Positions 1 to 11,500 of a DNA stretch of 64,000 nt are shown one piece after another. Source of the DNA: Verrucomicrobiota bacterium (GTDB lineage: Bacteria; Verrucomicrobiota; Verrucomicrobiia; Limisphaerales; Pedosphaeraceae); NCBI GenBank assembly GCA_021325145.1, contig JAJPHR010000096.1, positions 1-64,000 of the forward strand, written 5' to 3'. Made by a program: the position numbers and the translations under genes. Below the pieces are notes generated by a model, which was not told where the DNA came from, searched no databases, and saw only the letters and a list, made by a program, of their open reading frames with translations. Each line of letters starts with the position of its first letter. Positions within the stretch are counted from its first letter, which is position 1.

Positions 1-205
1 AGAAAATGTGTGGTCTTTTAAAATTTTTTTTTTATTTTTAATTTTTTCTGTGGGGAGAATTAGTGTTGGTTTTTTGACATGGTGGGGGGGGGGGGGGGTA
101 CATACTTTGGGGATGTTGCTCAATCAGGATTGGCGCCTTGCACGGAGCTTTCTCGGCTGGTTCGGCCTAACGAGAGGCGGCCTTTCACTCGGATCCGGTC
201 TGAGC
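1..205. other. low-complexity window edge, probable assembly artefact
   Basis: The first ~110 bases hold long T runs and an uninterrupted run of 15 G at 84-98, unlike anything else in the window. An open frame runs through it into the gene that starts at 206, but the residues it encodes (Phe-rich, then Gly-rich) do not look like a real N-terminus. I treat this stretch as unreliable sequence at a contig end plus normal upstream DNA from about 110 on. Confidence 0.5.
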
Positions 206-1138
206 ATGCCGGCAACTGCTGCGACTCGCCGTTTCACCTGGGCGTCGGCACTCGGATTGATTACCTCGGTTGCATTGAACTCGCACGGGCAAACATCAGG
301 CTTGCCCGAAAAGCTGTGCATCGGCAGTGAGGCGGAAGTTCTGGAATGGGTGGCTACGAACAGGCTTTGTATCGTCGATTTCCAGATCAAATACACCACC
401 AGCACCAATGCGAACGTGACACGCGGTCGTGAAATCTCGGGATCCAACGTCTCGTTCGGCTCGTATGCCGATTTTCAGTATTGCTTGCTGACCAACGGCG
501 TTAGAATTTTAAACGACGTCAAGTCCCAAACGGATATTGGCTCTCCTCTCATGTTCTACGCCGCCATCCTGTATACGTATCCCGACCAGAGCTTTACAGC
601 GGCCTACAGCGCAGCGACGAACATCGGCCCCGTATCAACTGTAACCTCTAACACCTTCGTGGGAATCCATCCCGATTGGACGCGGATCGCCGTCTCAGTG
701 CCTGGACTTCAGCAGCTGCATATGGATGTGGCGACGACCCCTCCGTATTCTTTTACGTGGACTCCAAATGGCTCATACGTGCCGCCAAACCAATACGTTC
801 CGACCGTGCCTGAACGGACGACGAACGATTTGCTGATTCTTAGCGAATGGTATGCGACCGGCGCATACCGGGCCCGGTTTTCCATTACCGCAGGCGGGCG
901 AACCAACGTATACACCCAGCACGGGGAGGTCCTTTCGCCGGCAACACTTCGGATGACGAGCCGGACCAACCTCGTAGTGTCAATGGCCAAAGGCTCGGAC
1001 ACCGTCATTCAGTCAAGCGGCGATCTTGTCCACTGGCAAACGTGGACAACTTTCTCCTGGTCCAAGGACACGAATATGATTTCAAGCGCGGTAAACCCAA
1101 ACCTGCCCGGCCAGTTCTTCCGGGCCTACTCCCAATAG
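206..1138 (+). CDS. secreted protein of unknown function with Verrucomicrobial C-terminal domain
   Basis: Protein of 310 residues. The ATG at 206 is chosen because it begins a plausible signal peptide (MPATAATRRFTWASALGLIT, then a short hydrophobic stretch and a possible cleavage after NSHGQ). The in-frame ATG at 8 would add residues encoded by the suspect edge. The body is rich in Thr, Asn and Tyr with no enzyme motif I recognise. The end (VIQSSGDLVHWQTW ... QFFRAYSQ) is the beta-rich C-terminal module that recurs on many secreted proteins of this phylum and on others in this window (36.9-35.2 kb and 41.6-43.5 kb). Probably exported; role unknown. Confidence 0.7.
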   Translation: MPATAATRRFTWASALGLITSVALNSHGQTSGLPEKLCIGSEAEVLEWVATNRLCIVDFQIKYTTSTNANVTRGREISGSNVSFGSYADFQYCLLTNGVRILNDVKSQTDIGSPLMFYAAILYTYPDQSFTAAYSAATNIGPVSTVTSNTFVGIHPDWTRIAVSVPGLQQLHMDVATTPPYSFTWTPNGSYVPPNQYVPTVPERTTNDLLILSEWYATGAYRARFSITAGGRTNVYTQHGEVLSPATLRMTSRTNLVVSMAKGSDTVIQSSGDLVHWQTWTTFSWSKDTNMISSAVNPNLPGQFFRAYSQ

Positions 1139-1141
1139 CCT

Positions 1142-1384
1142 ATGTTCCTCAAAAGACTCGGACCCGATCCCCACGACAACAGGGCAAAGACGTATGCGGC
1201 GCTGGGCTGCCCTGACATTCTGGAATTGGAAAACGGCGATTTTGCCGTCATCGGCGCGGACATCACGGAAACGTCCGCCGGACAGTTGCCGCCCACGGTC
1301 AGTTGTGGCCCGGACGAGCGAATCATCAGGATTCCGCGCCGCACACTTGTGCTCGCCAAAGCCGACATCCCTGACAAAATCTAG
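1142..1384 (+). CDS. small conserved hypothetical protein
   Basis: 80 residues, starting three bases after the previous stop, with no export signal. The sequence is compact and charged (for example ALGCPDILELENGDFAVIG and CGPDERIIRIPRRTLVLAK) and ends ADIPDKI. It reads like a real, conserved small cytoplasmic protein: the ELENGDFAVIG and RIPR-TLVLAK blocks resemble small orphan proteins seen in diverse bacteria, but I cannot name a family. Two Cys residues (in GCPD and CGPD) could be functional. It may be cotranscribed with its neighbours. Confidence 0.6.
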   Translation: MFLKRLGPDPHDNRAKTYAALGCPDILELENGDFAVIGADITETSAGQLPPTVSCGPDERIIRIPRRTLVLAKADIPDKI

Positions 1385-1410
1385 CCGCTTGCCCGTGATA
1401 TACTGGCGGG

Positions 1411-1860
1411 ATGGAACTATGGGGGTGGATTGCGCAAAATTGGTTCAATGTCTTGAGCGCCGGCGGCATGATCGGCGGAGTGTGGTTTACCGGCGTGTCC
1501 CTGCGTTCAGAAGCCAACGCGCGTCGTGCCTCGAATTTGATCGCACTTACGGAAGGTCACCGCGACATCTGGAGCCTCACTTACCAAAACATCGATCTCT
1601 CCCGGATTTTGGACGCGTCGGCGGACATCAAATCGATGCCGCTCAGCCATGGCGAGGAAATGTATGTGAACGCGATGATTCAGCATCTCTTTTGCGTGTA
1701 TCAAACGATGCAAAACGAGCTCACGATCAGACCGGAGAAGATTTGTGCGGATGTGCGGGCATTGTTCTCGTTGCCTATTCCAAAGGCCGTCTGGGGGAGG
1801 CTGAAACGCTTTCAGGATGGCGATTTCGTGCAATTTGTCGAAAACTGTCTGCGGGAGTAG
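1411..1860 (+). CDS. hypothetical membrane-anchored protein
   Basis: 149 residues. A single hydrophobic N-terminal segment (about residues 3-26, ending GGVWFTGVSLRSE) probably anchors it in the inner membrane. The rest is a soluble, mostly helical domain with a conserved-looking stretch around LTEGHRDIWSLTYQN and a basic C-terminus (WGRLKRFQDGDFVQFVENCL). The design resembles small DUF6082-like helical proteins with an N-terminal membrane segment, but the match is by general appearance only. It lies 27 bases after the preceding small gene on the same strand. Confidence 0.65.
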   Translation: MELWGWIAQNWFNVLSAGGMIGGVWFTGVSLRSEANARRASNLIALTEGHRDIWSLTYQNIDLSRILDASADIKSMPLSHGEEMYVNAMIQHLFCVYQTMQNELTIRPEKICADVRALFSLPIPKAVWGRLKRFQDGDFVQFVENCLRE

Positions 1861-2277
1861 CGTGCGACCTTAGGATGCAATATGAAGCAACTGTTCGCTT
1901 GGGCTGGACACTAAGTTCCCGTAGAACAAGCACCGGTACGGTGCCTCCAAAATTAATCACTGCGGATCGGTTTTTCTTTCAAGCATCATCGCTTCATCAA
2001 ACAAAGCTTGCTTGACGTGGCTCCGCTAATAAAACCTGCCCGCAAACGTATGGCTATGAGCAAGGATTTCTCACAGGCAGCCGAATAGAATTTGACGAAG
2101 CGCAGATTGTGAATAACTTTTTGTTGCAATCCCTAGACCACGTCGTTAGTCTGGAAAAAATTCAGCGTGCGGAGTGCATACAATAAAACTCAAAAACGAT
2201 GCCCTGTGCCAGGTCGTCGGTTGATCGCGATTTGGCTTTCTTTGGCAGCCAAGCGCCGAAAGACAATCAGCTTCTTT
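1861..2277. other. non-coding gap upstream of the beta-helix/RHS pair
   Basis: About 417 bases with no convincing gene. A short perfect hairpin (GCACCG, 3-base loop, CGGTGC) at 1930-1944 could help end transcription of the preceding gene, but it has no T tract. The AT-rich stretch from about 2090 to 2200 could hold the promoter of the downstream pair; I see no confident -35/-10 pair. Confidence 0.4.
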
Positions 2278-5200
2278 ATGAAAACCTCTGTTCCAAGACC
2301 CCCCTGCCTCGCGAACGCCGTCTTGTTTCTGGCGAGTATTTCGTGCCTGACGGGAGTCGCAATTGCCCAAAATCAGTCAGTCCCGGTTGCAATCGTGCCG
2401 CAGGCCGAAACCGCTCCTTACGCAGTCGTCGAACGGGGCCCGCACCATAAACGAGTAGCACACACACTGACGCTTACCAATGCACTCGGAAAGGTAAGTT
2501 ACCGCACCAACGGATACACTGAAATCGCCGATGGAATGAATCACTTGGCAGGCAATCAGTGGGTCGAGTCAACCGAGGAAATCCAAATCACCGCCAACGG
2601 GGGCCAGGCCACCAATTCGGCCCATCAGGTGATCTTTGCCGCCAACGCCAATTCCCCGGCGGCCATTCAACTTGTCACTCCGGAGGGCAAGCAACTCTCA
2701 TCACACGTCGTTGCGCTCAGCTATTTTGACCCAAGTACCGGTAACAGCGCCCTCATCTCCCAACTGCAAGATTCCGTGGGTCAGCTTGTTTCTTCCAACG
2801 AGGTTATTTACCCCAATGCGCTAGGCGGTGACTGCGAAGCTGATATTTTCTACCATTTCAGCATCGCCGGTCTTGAGCAAAACATCATTTTAAGGCAACA
2901 GCCGCCTTCACCGGAAGCATACAATCTGAGCAGCTCCGGCACCTGGCTTCAGGTGACCACCGAATTCATCGATGCTCCCACTCCTGCACTTGTCACCAAC
3001 GCCTTCAATCCAACCTCCCAGGGAGACGCCTTTGACCAATTGATTGATTTTGGAATCATGCAGATCGGGCGCGGCAAGGCGTTCTTGATCGGCGACACTC
3101 CACCGAACAGCCAGTCCGTCAACGTCTTGAAGCAGTGGGTGGTCCAGGACGGCCGCACGTTCCTGCTGGAGTTGGTTCCGCTCACTCCCAGCATGACCGA
3201 CCAGCTTAAAACCCTGCCGCCCCCGGCTTCGCCATCCGGCACCAATGGCAACGGTGGCAATGGTGCCGGGGCTATGCTCCGCCAGGATGGAAAGAGCACC
3301 CTCTCCAAGCGCGTCCTCGTGCCGCCCATGCACTTTTCACGCGCTTCGGCGGCTTCGCTTCAGTTGGCGCGTTCTGATTTGCCTTCCCGTCGTGGTTTTC
3401 TGATCGATTATGCAATCCTCACGACGCAAACCAACTTTACCGCCAAGGCTGACACAACCTATTACATAAGCGGAAATGTTACTCTGCGCGGAACCAATAC
3501 CTTCGAGGGCGGAGCCGTTTTGAAGTACGCCACCAACTCTTCATTGAGTTTGCTTCCATCCAGCATCCCCTTGCGGGTCAATTGGCTGGGAAGCCAATAC
3601 CGGCCGGTCGTGCTCACCGCGCAAGACGACAACACGGTGGGTGAAACTCTGACCAATTCAAGTGGAACTCCTTCCGGCTACTATGCCAATCCCGCTCTGT
3701 ATATCACTGCGCCTACGGGTGGCCTCAACATGCCGGGATTTAGAATCGCCTATGCCAAACAAGCGGTCTCGCTTTCGGGCATGAGCCCAATCATCTCGAG
3801 CGGCCAAATCATCAACTGTGGCAACGGCATGACCATCCAGGGGGGCGGCGCGACCATCGAAAATGCCCTCTTCGCCAATGTGGCTACCAACTTCAATAAC
3901 GTGCAAGCTGGAGGGTTCACGTGCCAAAATGTGACTTTCAGTTCCAGCGGTTACCTCGTCGCGCTTGGATCCGCTGCCGACACCAACACGGCCACTTTTA
4001 CCTTGAACAACTGCATTTTTGCCAGCGTAACCAATTTGTACAATTTTAATAACACCTCCATAACCGGCGGTCACAACGGCTTCTACAACACCCCGACTTT
4101 CGGTTCCAGCACCTTCACTACGGGCGCGTACCCCTTCCAAACAGTGGGAGCGGCCGGATTTTACCTCGCCGATGAATCGCCCTTTCGCAAGGTCGGGACG
4201 GCAAGTATCGACACCAACCTCCTCGCTGGCCTGGCGAAAAGGACCACCTACCCGCCCATAGTCATATTCGGAGCGGGACAAATCTACCCTACGAACGATT
4301 TGATCCTTTTGCCCCAAGCCCGACGCGACACGAATGGATCGCCAGACCTGGGCTACCACTATGACCCCATCGATTTTGCCTTCGGAGCGTGCTTCACCAC
4401 AAACAATATTACCGTTCAACCCGGCACGGCTATCGGCATGTTCTGCACTAACTTTGGCGTTGGCCAGGGCCTTTACGGGTTGATCCTGGACGGCGCAAGC
4501 CAGTTTGCCTGCCAAGGAACGCCCACGAGTCCAAACTGGATTTTTCGCTACAACACCGTTCAAGAGCAATCCAATACCAATTGGAGCGCCAGCGTCGGCC
4601 CTTGCTTGGCGCGCGATCCGTTTTACGCTCCCGGCCCGAGCATAAACTGCCGGTTCACTGATTTTTCCGTGCTGGCGATGGACGCTGCCACGTTTTGGAT
4701 CCAGGGCACCAGTTTTGGCCTGCGGCCGCCGGCGAATTTCCGGGACTGTCAGGTCTTTGGCGGTGTTTTCGGTTGCAACGCTGCTGCAACCTTTAACCTT
4801 ACTAATTGCCTGTTTGACCGTGTGGATGTCGAAATGCCCTCGGACGGAACCAACGTCCCAATCGTCCGCAATAACCTTTTCCACGGCGGCACCTTCGATT
4901 TTGATCCGTACCCCATCACTAACGCCTTGGTGGCGGATAATCTGTTCGACCAAACCACAAACTGGGACAATAGCTGGGATTATGGCACATATAGCGGAGG
5001 CCACAACGCGTACGTTACCAACGCGTTCATCACCAATAATTTTCTTCTCAATCCCACCAATGCGGGAGACTTGGTCCTCAACGGTTCGCCTTCGTACCAG
5101 ACTGGCCCGCTTGGCAGCTATTACTATCCCAGCAATCTGACGAGCCTCATCAATGCCGGCAGCACCACGGCGGATCTGGTTGCCCTTTACCATTACACGA

Positions 5201-5505
5201 CTACCACCAATCAAATGAAAGAAACCAATTCCCTAGTGGATATAGGCTATCACTACGTGGCGGTGACCAACGGGGTGCCGATGGACAGTGACGGGGATGG
5301 CGTCTGGGATTATTTGGAGGACGTAAACGGCAATGGTCTGTATGACTCCGGCTCTGAACTTCTCAGTTGGTTAAATGCTTCCACGAGCGGCACCAACGAT
5401 TATCTCCCCTATATCGAGGGCCGCAATCTTGGGGTGACAGCAACGCCGGTCGCCGATGCCACCGGTGTGACCGGACTCAATGTTTACACTCCGCTCCAGC
5501 CGTAA
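2278..5505 (+). CDS. large secreted right-handed beta-helix protein
   Basis: 1075 residues. The ATG at 2278 is chosen because it opens a clear signal peptide (MKTSVPRPPCLANAVLF..., with a cleavage-like VAIAQ); the longer GTG frame from 2167 adds only polar residues. Residues ~70-330 form a beta-rich N-terminal region. About 390-1020 show repeated 'NC-F' and 'NN-F' turns with many Asn/Thr (NLTNCLFDR-like and VRNNLFHGG-like units), as expected for a parallel beta-helix. Near the C-terminus MDSDGDGVWDYLEDVNGNG is a calcium-binding, thrombospondin type 3-like loop. It precedes the RHS gene by 26 bases, so the two are probably one operon and may act together at the cell surface. No catalytic motif is evident. 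Confidence 0.8.
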   Translation: MKTSVPRPPCLANAVLFLASISCLTGVAIAQNQSVPVAIVPQAETAPYAVVERGPHHKRVAHTLTLTNALGKVSYRTNGYTEIADGMNHLAGNQWVESTEEIQITANGGQATNSAHQVIFAANANSPAAIQLVTPEGKQLSSHVVALSYFDPSTGNSALISQLQDSVGQLVSSNEVIYPNALGGDCEADIFYHFSIAGLEQNIILRQQPPSPEAYNLSSSGTWLQVTTEFIDAPTPALVTNAFNPTSQGDAFDQLIDFGIMQIGRGKAFLIGDTPPNSQSVNVLKQWVVQDGRTFLLELVPLTPSMTDQLKTLPPPASPSGTNGNGGNGAGAMLRQDGKSTLSKRVLVPPMHFSRASAASLQLARSDLPSRRGFLIDYAILTTQTNFTAKADTTYYISGNVTLRGTNTFEGGAVLKYATNSSLSLLPSSIPLRVNWLGSQYRPVVLTAQDDNTVGETLTNSSGTPSGYYANPALYITAPTGGLNMPGFRIAYAKQAVSLSGMSPIISSGQIINCGNGMTIQGGGATIENALFANVATNFNNVQAGGFTCQNVTFSSSGYLVALGSAADTNTATFTLNNCIFASVTNLYNFNNTSITGGHNGFYNTPTFGSSTFTTGAYPFQTVGAAGFYLADESPFRKVGTASIDTNLLAGLAKRTTYPPIVIFGAGQIYPTNDLILLPQARRDTNGSPDLGYHYDPIDFAFGACFTTNNITVQPGTAIGMFCTNFGVGQGLYGLILDGASQFACQGTPTSPNWIFRYNTVQEQSNTNWSASVGPCLARDPFYAPGPSINCRFTDFSVLAMDAATFWIQGTSFGLRPPANFRDCQVFGGVFGCNAAATFNLTNCLFDRVDVEMPSDGTNVPIVRNNLFHGGTFDFDPYPITNALVADNLFDQTTNWDNSWDYGTYSGGHNAYVTNAFITNNFLLNPTNAGDLVLNGSPSYQTGPLGSYYYPSNLTSLINAGSTTADLVALYHYTTTTNQMKETNSLVDIGYHYVAVTNGVPMDSDGDGVWDYLEDVNGNGLYDSGSELLSWLNASTSGTNDYLPYIEGRNLGVTATPVADATGVTGLNVYTPLQP

Positions 5506-5516
5506 ATCGTGATTTC

Positions 5517-5524
5517 AAAGGAGG
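5517..5524 (+). promoter_or_regulatory. strong Shine-Dalgarno that sets the RHS start
   Basis: AAAGGAGG lies 7 bases before the ATG at 5532 and within the 26-base gap after the preceding stop. It fixes the RHS start at 5532 rather than the longer open frame from 5367 or the internal ATG at 5592. It also implies strong, independent translation of the RHS protein. Confidence 0.8.
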
Positions 5525-5531
5525 ACCTAAA

Positions 5532-8500
5532 ATGAATCATTCAATATTCTCGACGGTAAGCGGTGTGCTAGAGCAACGGTGTTCATGTATGGCCGGAAGG
5601 CTTTTGATGGCCTGTTTTATTGCCCTGCTTCTGGAGCATTTATGCGGTCCAGCCTTTGCTGACGACGTCTGCCGCCGTCCCATAGAGCCGCCGCCGCCGG
5701 GAAGCGGCGGCGTGCAGGAACTGGCCATCCAAAGCATTTGGATGACGACGGGCAGTCAAGGCAAAACCTGCTACGATGAATTCACAAATATCGATATCTG
5801 TGAAGTCAAGCATTACAAGACTGCCACATTCCATGAACACTTAAGCACGACTGTAGTCGACTCGGGCAATACTACCACGCCTTACGATGATCCTGTTGAC
5901 GATGATGGATGTCAAACGAAGCATGGCACGGGTGCATATAATACTACCACCACCACCACATTCGACGGTTCAATGGTGCTTACCACTTCTGTTACGTGTG
6001 CAGGCACTACTGGTACGAACATTTACAGCGGAACCTATACCCAGACCCAATCCCAATATGATTATCGAAGCAACACGGTGAGTTGCGGTCCAGACGCACA
6101 CAATGCACTGACGATAACAATTGATTTTACCAACGGTTCAACCATAAGCGCCACACTCACAGGTGGCACCAATGCTCCACTGTGGACCGGGACAAAAGTC
6201 AGTTCGGGTTGCCAGACCGTCCTTACGAATTATGACGACATACACGGAGCCTGGCCGACCGGCACTTTTTGTACTGGCCCCGACACCAATTCGACCCTCA
6301 GCGGCATGCCGCTCCCGTCGCAAGTCAGCGGCACCGAGACCGTCACCCAAACCGTCAAGACTGATACCAAGAACCCTCCTCCCAACGGCGGCACGGACGT
6401 CAGCACCATCACGCTGAGCGATGAATTCACCACCTGCGACCTGATCAACCTGGCCAAGTGTTTTTTGGGGCAAATTACTGATCCTCCCTGGGACCATCAA
6501 TGCTGGGGTTGGCTGGCGGATCAGCGGCAGACGATGTTTGAACTGGACCAGGCCCAGTATTGGTTTACGTATCCAACCGAGCCCTGGAAGCTCTACACGA
6601 TCAAAAAGCATTACACTGTGATCTCAACCGGGTGCGCCTTGGGCTACAATGTGGCTGTTGATAACGTGGAGGTCTTGGAAGCGGTGGTGGGGGACGGCCA
6701 GGAGCACACCGAAACGAACAGCATGATCCCGGTTTGCTACAATAATTTGATCGGCTATCAGGTCGATGGCGCGAGCGCGCCACTGGGTGGCAAAGGGGAA
6801 ATAACGATTGCGATTTTGGACAGCGTCACCATCCAAGACATGACGCAGTCATCATCCTGTGCCAGTTGCGGCGGAGTTGGCGGGAGCGGAAACTTGCCCG
6901 GAGCCGGGCGGTTTTTCCTGTCTGCGGGCAACGCGGAAGCTGACTTCAATCTGGGAGTCGGGCGGCAGGCGCAGCCGGCCGGGGAGTTGCAGTTCAACGT
7001 GCCCAGCCCCTCGGCGGCGCTGTCCACCGCGGCCGGCCTCTCGCTGCTGGCGCCCACCAATCTGGTGACGGTGATTACCAATTCCGGCACCGGGGCATTG
7101 CGCCAGTTGGGCGCCAGCCAGTGCCTGGTTGATCTGCTCACGGTCAATTCTTACCAGTACCAGATGGTGTTCTATCCGACCAATGCCTTTACCCCGGCCA
7201 GCGATCACGTGACGCTTTTGTCCACCAATGGGCTGACGCCTCTGGTGACGTGGACGGTGCTTAATCCGGATGGGGTGACAAACACTAATCGATTGGAGAT
7301 CATCGAGATGCACGGTTCCCAGCAAATCACTAATATGTTCACCTGGAATGCGGCTTCGAACCAATGGCAATTGGACAGCGGCACGAGCTTGAGCCGCACG
7401 CTCATGACCGAAAGTGTGAACCCAGCCTTGAGCAACCGAACCGAGACGGTGCAGACGATCAATCCGGCCAACGGGGCGGTGCTGTTCCAGACGGTTTCTC
7501 TTTATCAGGTCTTTGCCTGGGGCGAGGGGTTGGTGCAGCAGATTACTGGCACCGGGCCGGCGGCCCTGACCAATACCTGGTCTTATACTTCCGACAGTTT
7601 TTCTCATCCCGCCGCCAATGGCAATTTCAACCGCCCGGTGCAGTTGGTGCGCGGCGATGGTTCCTGGGAACTATACCACTCCTACGACGATCAAGGCCGC
7701 CTCACAGAGGTTCGGTCGCCTTACGGCAACACCCCGCCTGGTCCTTACGGCTCGCAGCGGATTAAGTATTACAGCTACGACCCGTTGACCGGCTTTGGAG
7801 ACGACACGAATCTGTTTCCAAGGATGCCGCGCATAGTCACAGAATCCGTTAACGGCGGCACTGTTTCCCGGAGTTACTTTATCGCCAGCAACAACATGAC
7901 CATCTCAATCCAAGCGGCCGCCAGCAGCGCCGTTCCCTTTGATTCGGCTGTGCTATGCACCACCAACTGGTATTTTCCGACGAACACTGCCAATGCGTGG
8001 CGCTTGCAGCGGACTGACCACCCGGACGGCACGATGGATTTGTATTCATATGCGACCAATGCCGCGGGTGACACGAATATCGTTTATTCGGGCGTGGCCA
8101 ACGCTGGGCGCACTACGGTGGTGGATGGGACGGAAACGATCACGGTATTGGACCCGGTGATGGGAGCGGTGCTCTCGCGCAAGTCGATTGATATTGCTTC
8201 GGGAATTACCACCAGTTCAGAGGTGTACAGCTCGTTTGACAGCGTGGGCCGGGCGGGCCTGATCACCTACTTGGACGGCACCACGGCACAAAAGAGTTAC
8301 GATTGCTGCCATCTGACTTCCGAGACGGACCGTGACGGCAGGGTCACGAGCTACACCTACGACTTATTGAAACGCCTGGTCACCACCTCTCGCAACGGGA
8401 TTACCACTTCCAATGTGTATGACGCTGCCAACCATGTGATTCAAACGGTGCGGTTTGGAGCCGACGGTTCCGCCATCACGAACAGCAGTGCCATTTACGA

Positions 8501-11500
8501 TGATGCGAGTCGACAGTATGCATCCATCGATGCCCTCAGCCACACGAATTACTACACCAACTTTTGTTCCGGCACGAATCTGGTGCGGCAAACCACATAC
8601 GCAGATGGGAGCACGCGGATTGAGACTTATGCCACCGATGGCACGCTGGCGAGCGTCGCAGGCACTGCGACCAGTCCGGTCAATTACCTGGAGAGCACGG
8701 CGGACAGTTGTGTGGCAGTCACTGAGGTCAAAATCAGCGCGACGGGCGGGACGAACGAGTGGGTCCTCACCGAAACCGACGCCTTTGGGCATCAGGTCAA
8801 GACCATCTATGCCAGCGGAACGGACACACCTACGGCTTATCAGTATTATAATATTTTTGGCCAACTAACGAACACCGTCGATCCGGACGGAGTTTCCAGG
8901 CTGTACGCATACAACGCCAAAGGCGAGCAGGCACTAACCGTGCTGGACATGAACCGGGATTATAATATTGATTTTGGCGGAGATGACCGCATCACGTACG
9001 TCACCAACGATGTAGTGGTCGATAACGGGGTGAATGTGACCCGCAAGCGGACTTACGTTTACACCACGAGCGGTTCGACGGCCTCCAATCTGGTGTCGCT
9101 AGCCGAAACGTCGGTGGATGGCTTGAAAAGTTGGAATGTCCTCTACAACAATGGCGTGAGCATTACCAACAGCAGTCAGACCACGTACGATGCCACGCAC
9201 GGTTATCGTGTAGTGATCAACACCTCGCCGGACGGTTCGACCACAGTGACTACGAATGTGTACGGGCGGCTGGTGTCGGTGACCTGCAAGGATGCCAATG
9301 GCACCCAACTCAGCCAGACCCTTTACAGCTATGATCCGCATGGGCGGCAAAATCTCACCACCGACGCCCGCAACGGGACCAGCACCAACTTTTTCAATAA
9401 TGCCGATCAAACCAGCGGCACGGCCACGCCCGCGCCCGGAGCCGGGCAAGCCTCGCAGGTGGTGAGCAATATCTTCGATGCCGCGGGCCGAGTGATCGCC
9501 ACCAAGCTGCCGGACAACACTTGGGTGACCAACGACTATGTGGCCCTGGGCACGCTCAAGCGTTCGTATGGGTCGCGCACCTATCCGGTCGGTTACGGCT
9601 ACGACGCCCAGAGCCGGATGATTACGATGACCAATTGGAGCGCTTTCCCCAATACCGGTGCCCGGGTGACCACCTGGAATTATGATCCCTACCGCGGCTA
9701 TCTCAGTTCCAAGCAATATCCGGATGGCTCCGGCCCTAACTACAGTTACACCGATGCCGCCCGTCTTCACAATCGGCAATGGGCGCGCGGCACCAGCACC
9801 ACCTATTCGTACAACAACGCCGGCGAACTCTCCGCCATTAGTTATGATGACGGCTCGACTCCGGGCGTGGCCTATGGGTATGACCGGCGCGGACGGCAGA
9901 CCAGCGTGACCGTGGGTGGAAGCATGACGACAACGCTCGATTATAACGACGCGGGCAACCTGTTGAATGAATCGTATTCGGGCGGACCACTGGACGGCCT
10001 TTCGGTAACCAACGGGTATGATGCGCTGCTGCGCCGGACAAATCTGGTGGCGCTTAATGGTTCGACGGTATTGTCCCGCACCACCTACGGATACGACGCC
10101 GCTTCGCGGCTATTCACCGTCTCGGATGGCACGAACACGGCTGGTTATTCGTACCTTGCAAACTCGCCTTTGGTCAGCCAAATTGGTTTCACTAATGCTG
10201 GCGCTTTGCGGATGACGACAACCAAGAACTATGACTTTTTGAACCGGCTGACCTCCATCAGCAGCGCCAATGCGTCCTCGGTGGTCTTGGATTCACATGC
10301 GTATGCCTACAACTCTGCCAATCAGCGAACGGCGGTGACGAACACCGATTCCTCGCGCTGGGCGTATGGGTATGATTCCTTGGGCCAGGTAACGTCGGGC
10401 AACAAGTATTGGAGCGACAGCACGCCTGTTGCCGGGCAGCAGTTCGGTTATTCTTTCGATAACATCGGGAACCGCACCGCGACTCAGGTCGGTGGTGATC
10501 AGTGGGGCGCGAACTTGCTTTCCGCCAGTTATTCGGCCAACACGCTAAACCAGTACACAAGCCGGACAGTTCCGGGAGCGTTGGACATCATTGGCGCGGC
10601 CACGAACATGGCCACCGTGACCGTGAACGATTACCCCACAACCCGAAAAGGAAGTTATTACCGTGCCGAAATCCCGGTTGCCAACGGCAGCAGCCCCGTG
10701 TATCAGCCGGTCACGAATCTCGCCGTGCTCAATCGCGGTACCAGTGCCGACCTCATCGGCACCAGCATCGGCAATGTCCTGGTTCCCCCGGCTACGCAGT
10801 CTTTTACGTACGACACGGACGGCAATCTGACGGATGATTCGCTGTGGACGTATGTGTGGGATGGGGAGAATCGTTTGATTCAGATGACCAGTGGTGCGGC
10901 TGTTCCCGCGGCCGCAAGAAAACAACTGAGTTTCACGTATGATGACCAAGGTCGGCGCATCCAGAAGATCGTTTCGACTTGGAATGGCTCGGCTTTCGTT
11001 CCGCAATCGACGAACCTATTTCTCTATGAAGGATGGAATCTGGTTTCTGAACTGAATGGAGGAAACAATGCTCTCATACGGAACTATTTCTGGGGTAACG
11101 ATCAAAGCGAATATGCACAAGATGGACAATCGGACGGACCACTCTTGCTTTCACTATTCGGAACAAATTGTCTTGCCACCTTTGACGATAAAGGTGATAT
11201 TTGTAGTTTAATAAATGCCTCTACCGGGGATGTGCAAGCACAGTACGAGTACGACCTATTCGGTAGTATAATTAGAATGACAGGTATTTTGGCTCAGTCC
11301 AATCCACTTCGCTTTTCGGGAAAATACCAGGACGAAGAGACGGAAGCGATCTATTACGGATTCAGGTATTACACTGCTAGTTCGGGTAGGTGGTTAAGCC
11401 GGGATCCTCTGGCTGAAAAAGGAGGACTTAATTTATATGCTTTGCTTTGTAATGTTGGAATTGGACGAGATACGCTAGGGCTTTCAGATGCAGACATCGT

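Noticed and set aside
1194-2015. 273-codon plus-strand frame across two small genes
   Set aside because: Overlaps two better-supported genes in other frames and is Arg/Ser-rich with no pattern.
3658-5214. 518-codon open frame on the minus strand
   Set aside because: It mirrors the beta-helix gene. Composition (Val/Gly/Arg-rich, no domain) is that of an antisense frame of a GC-rich gene.
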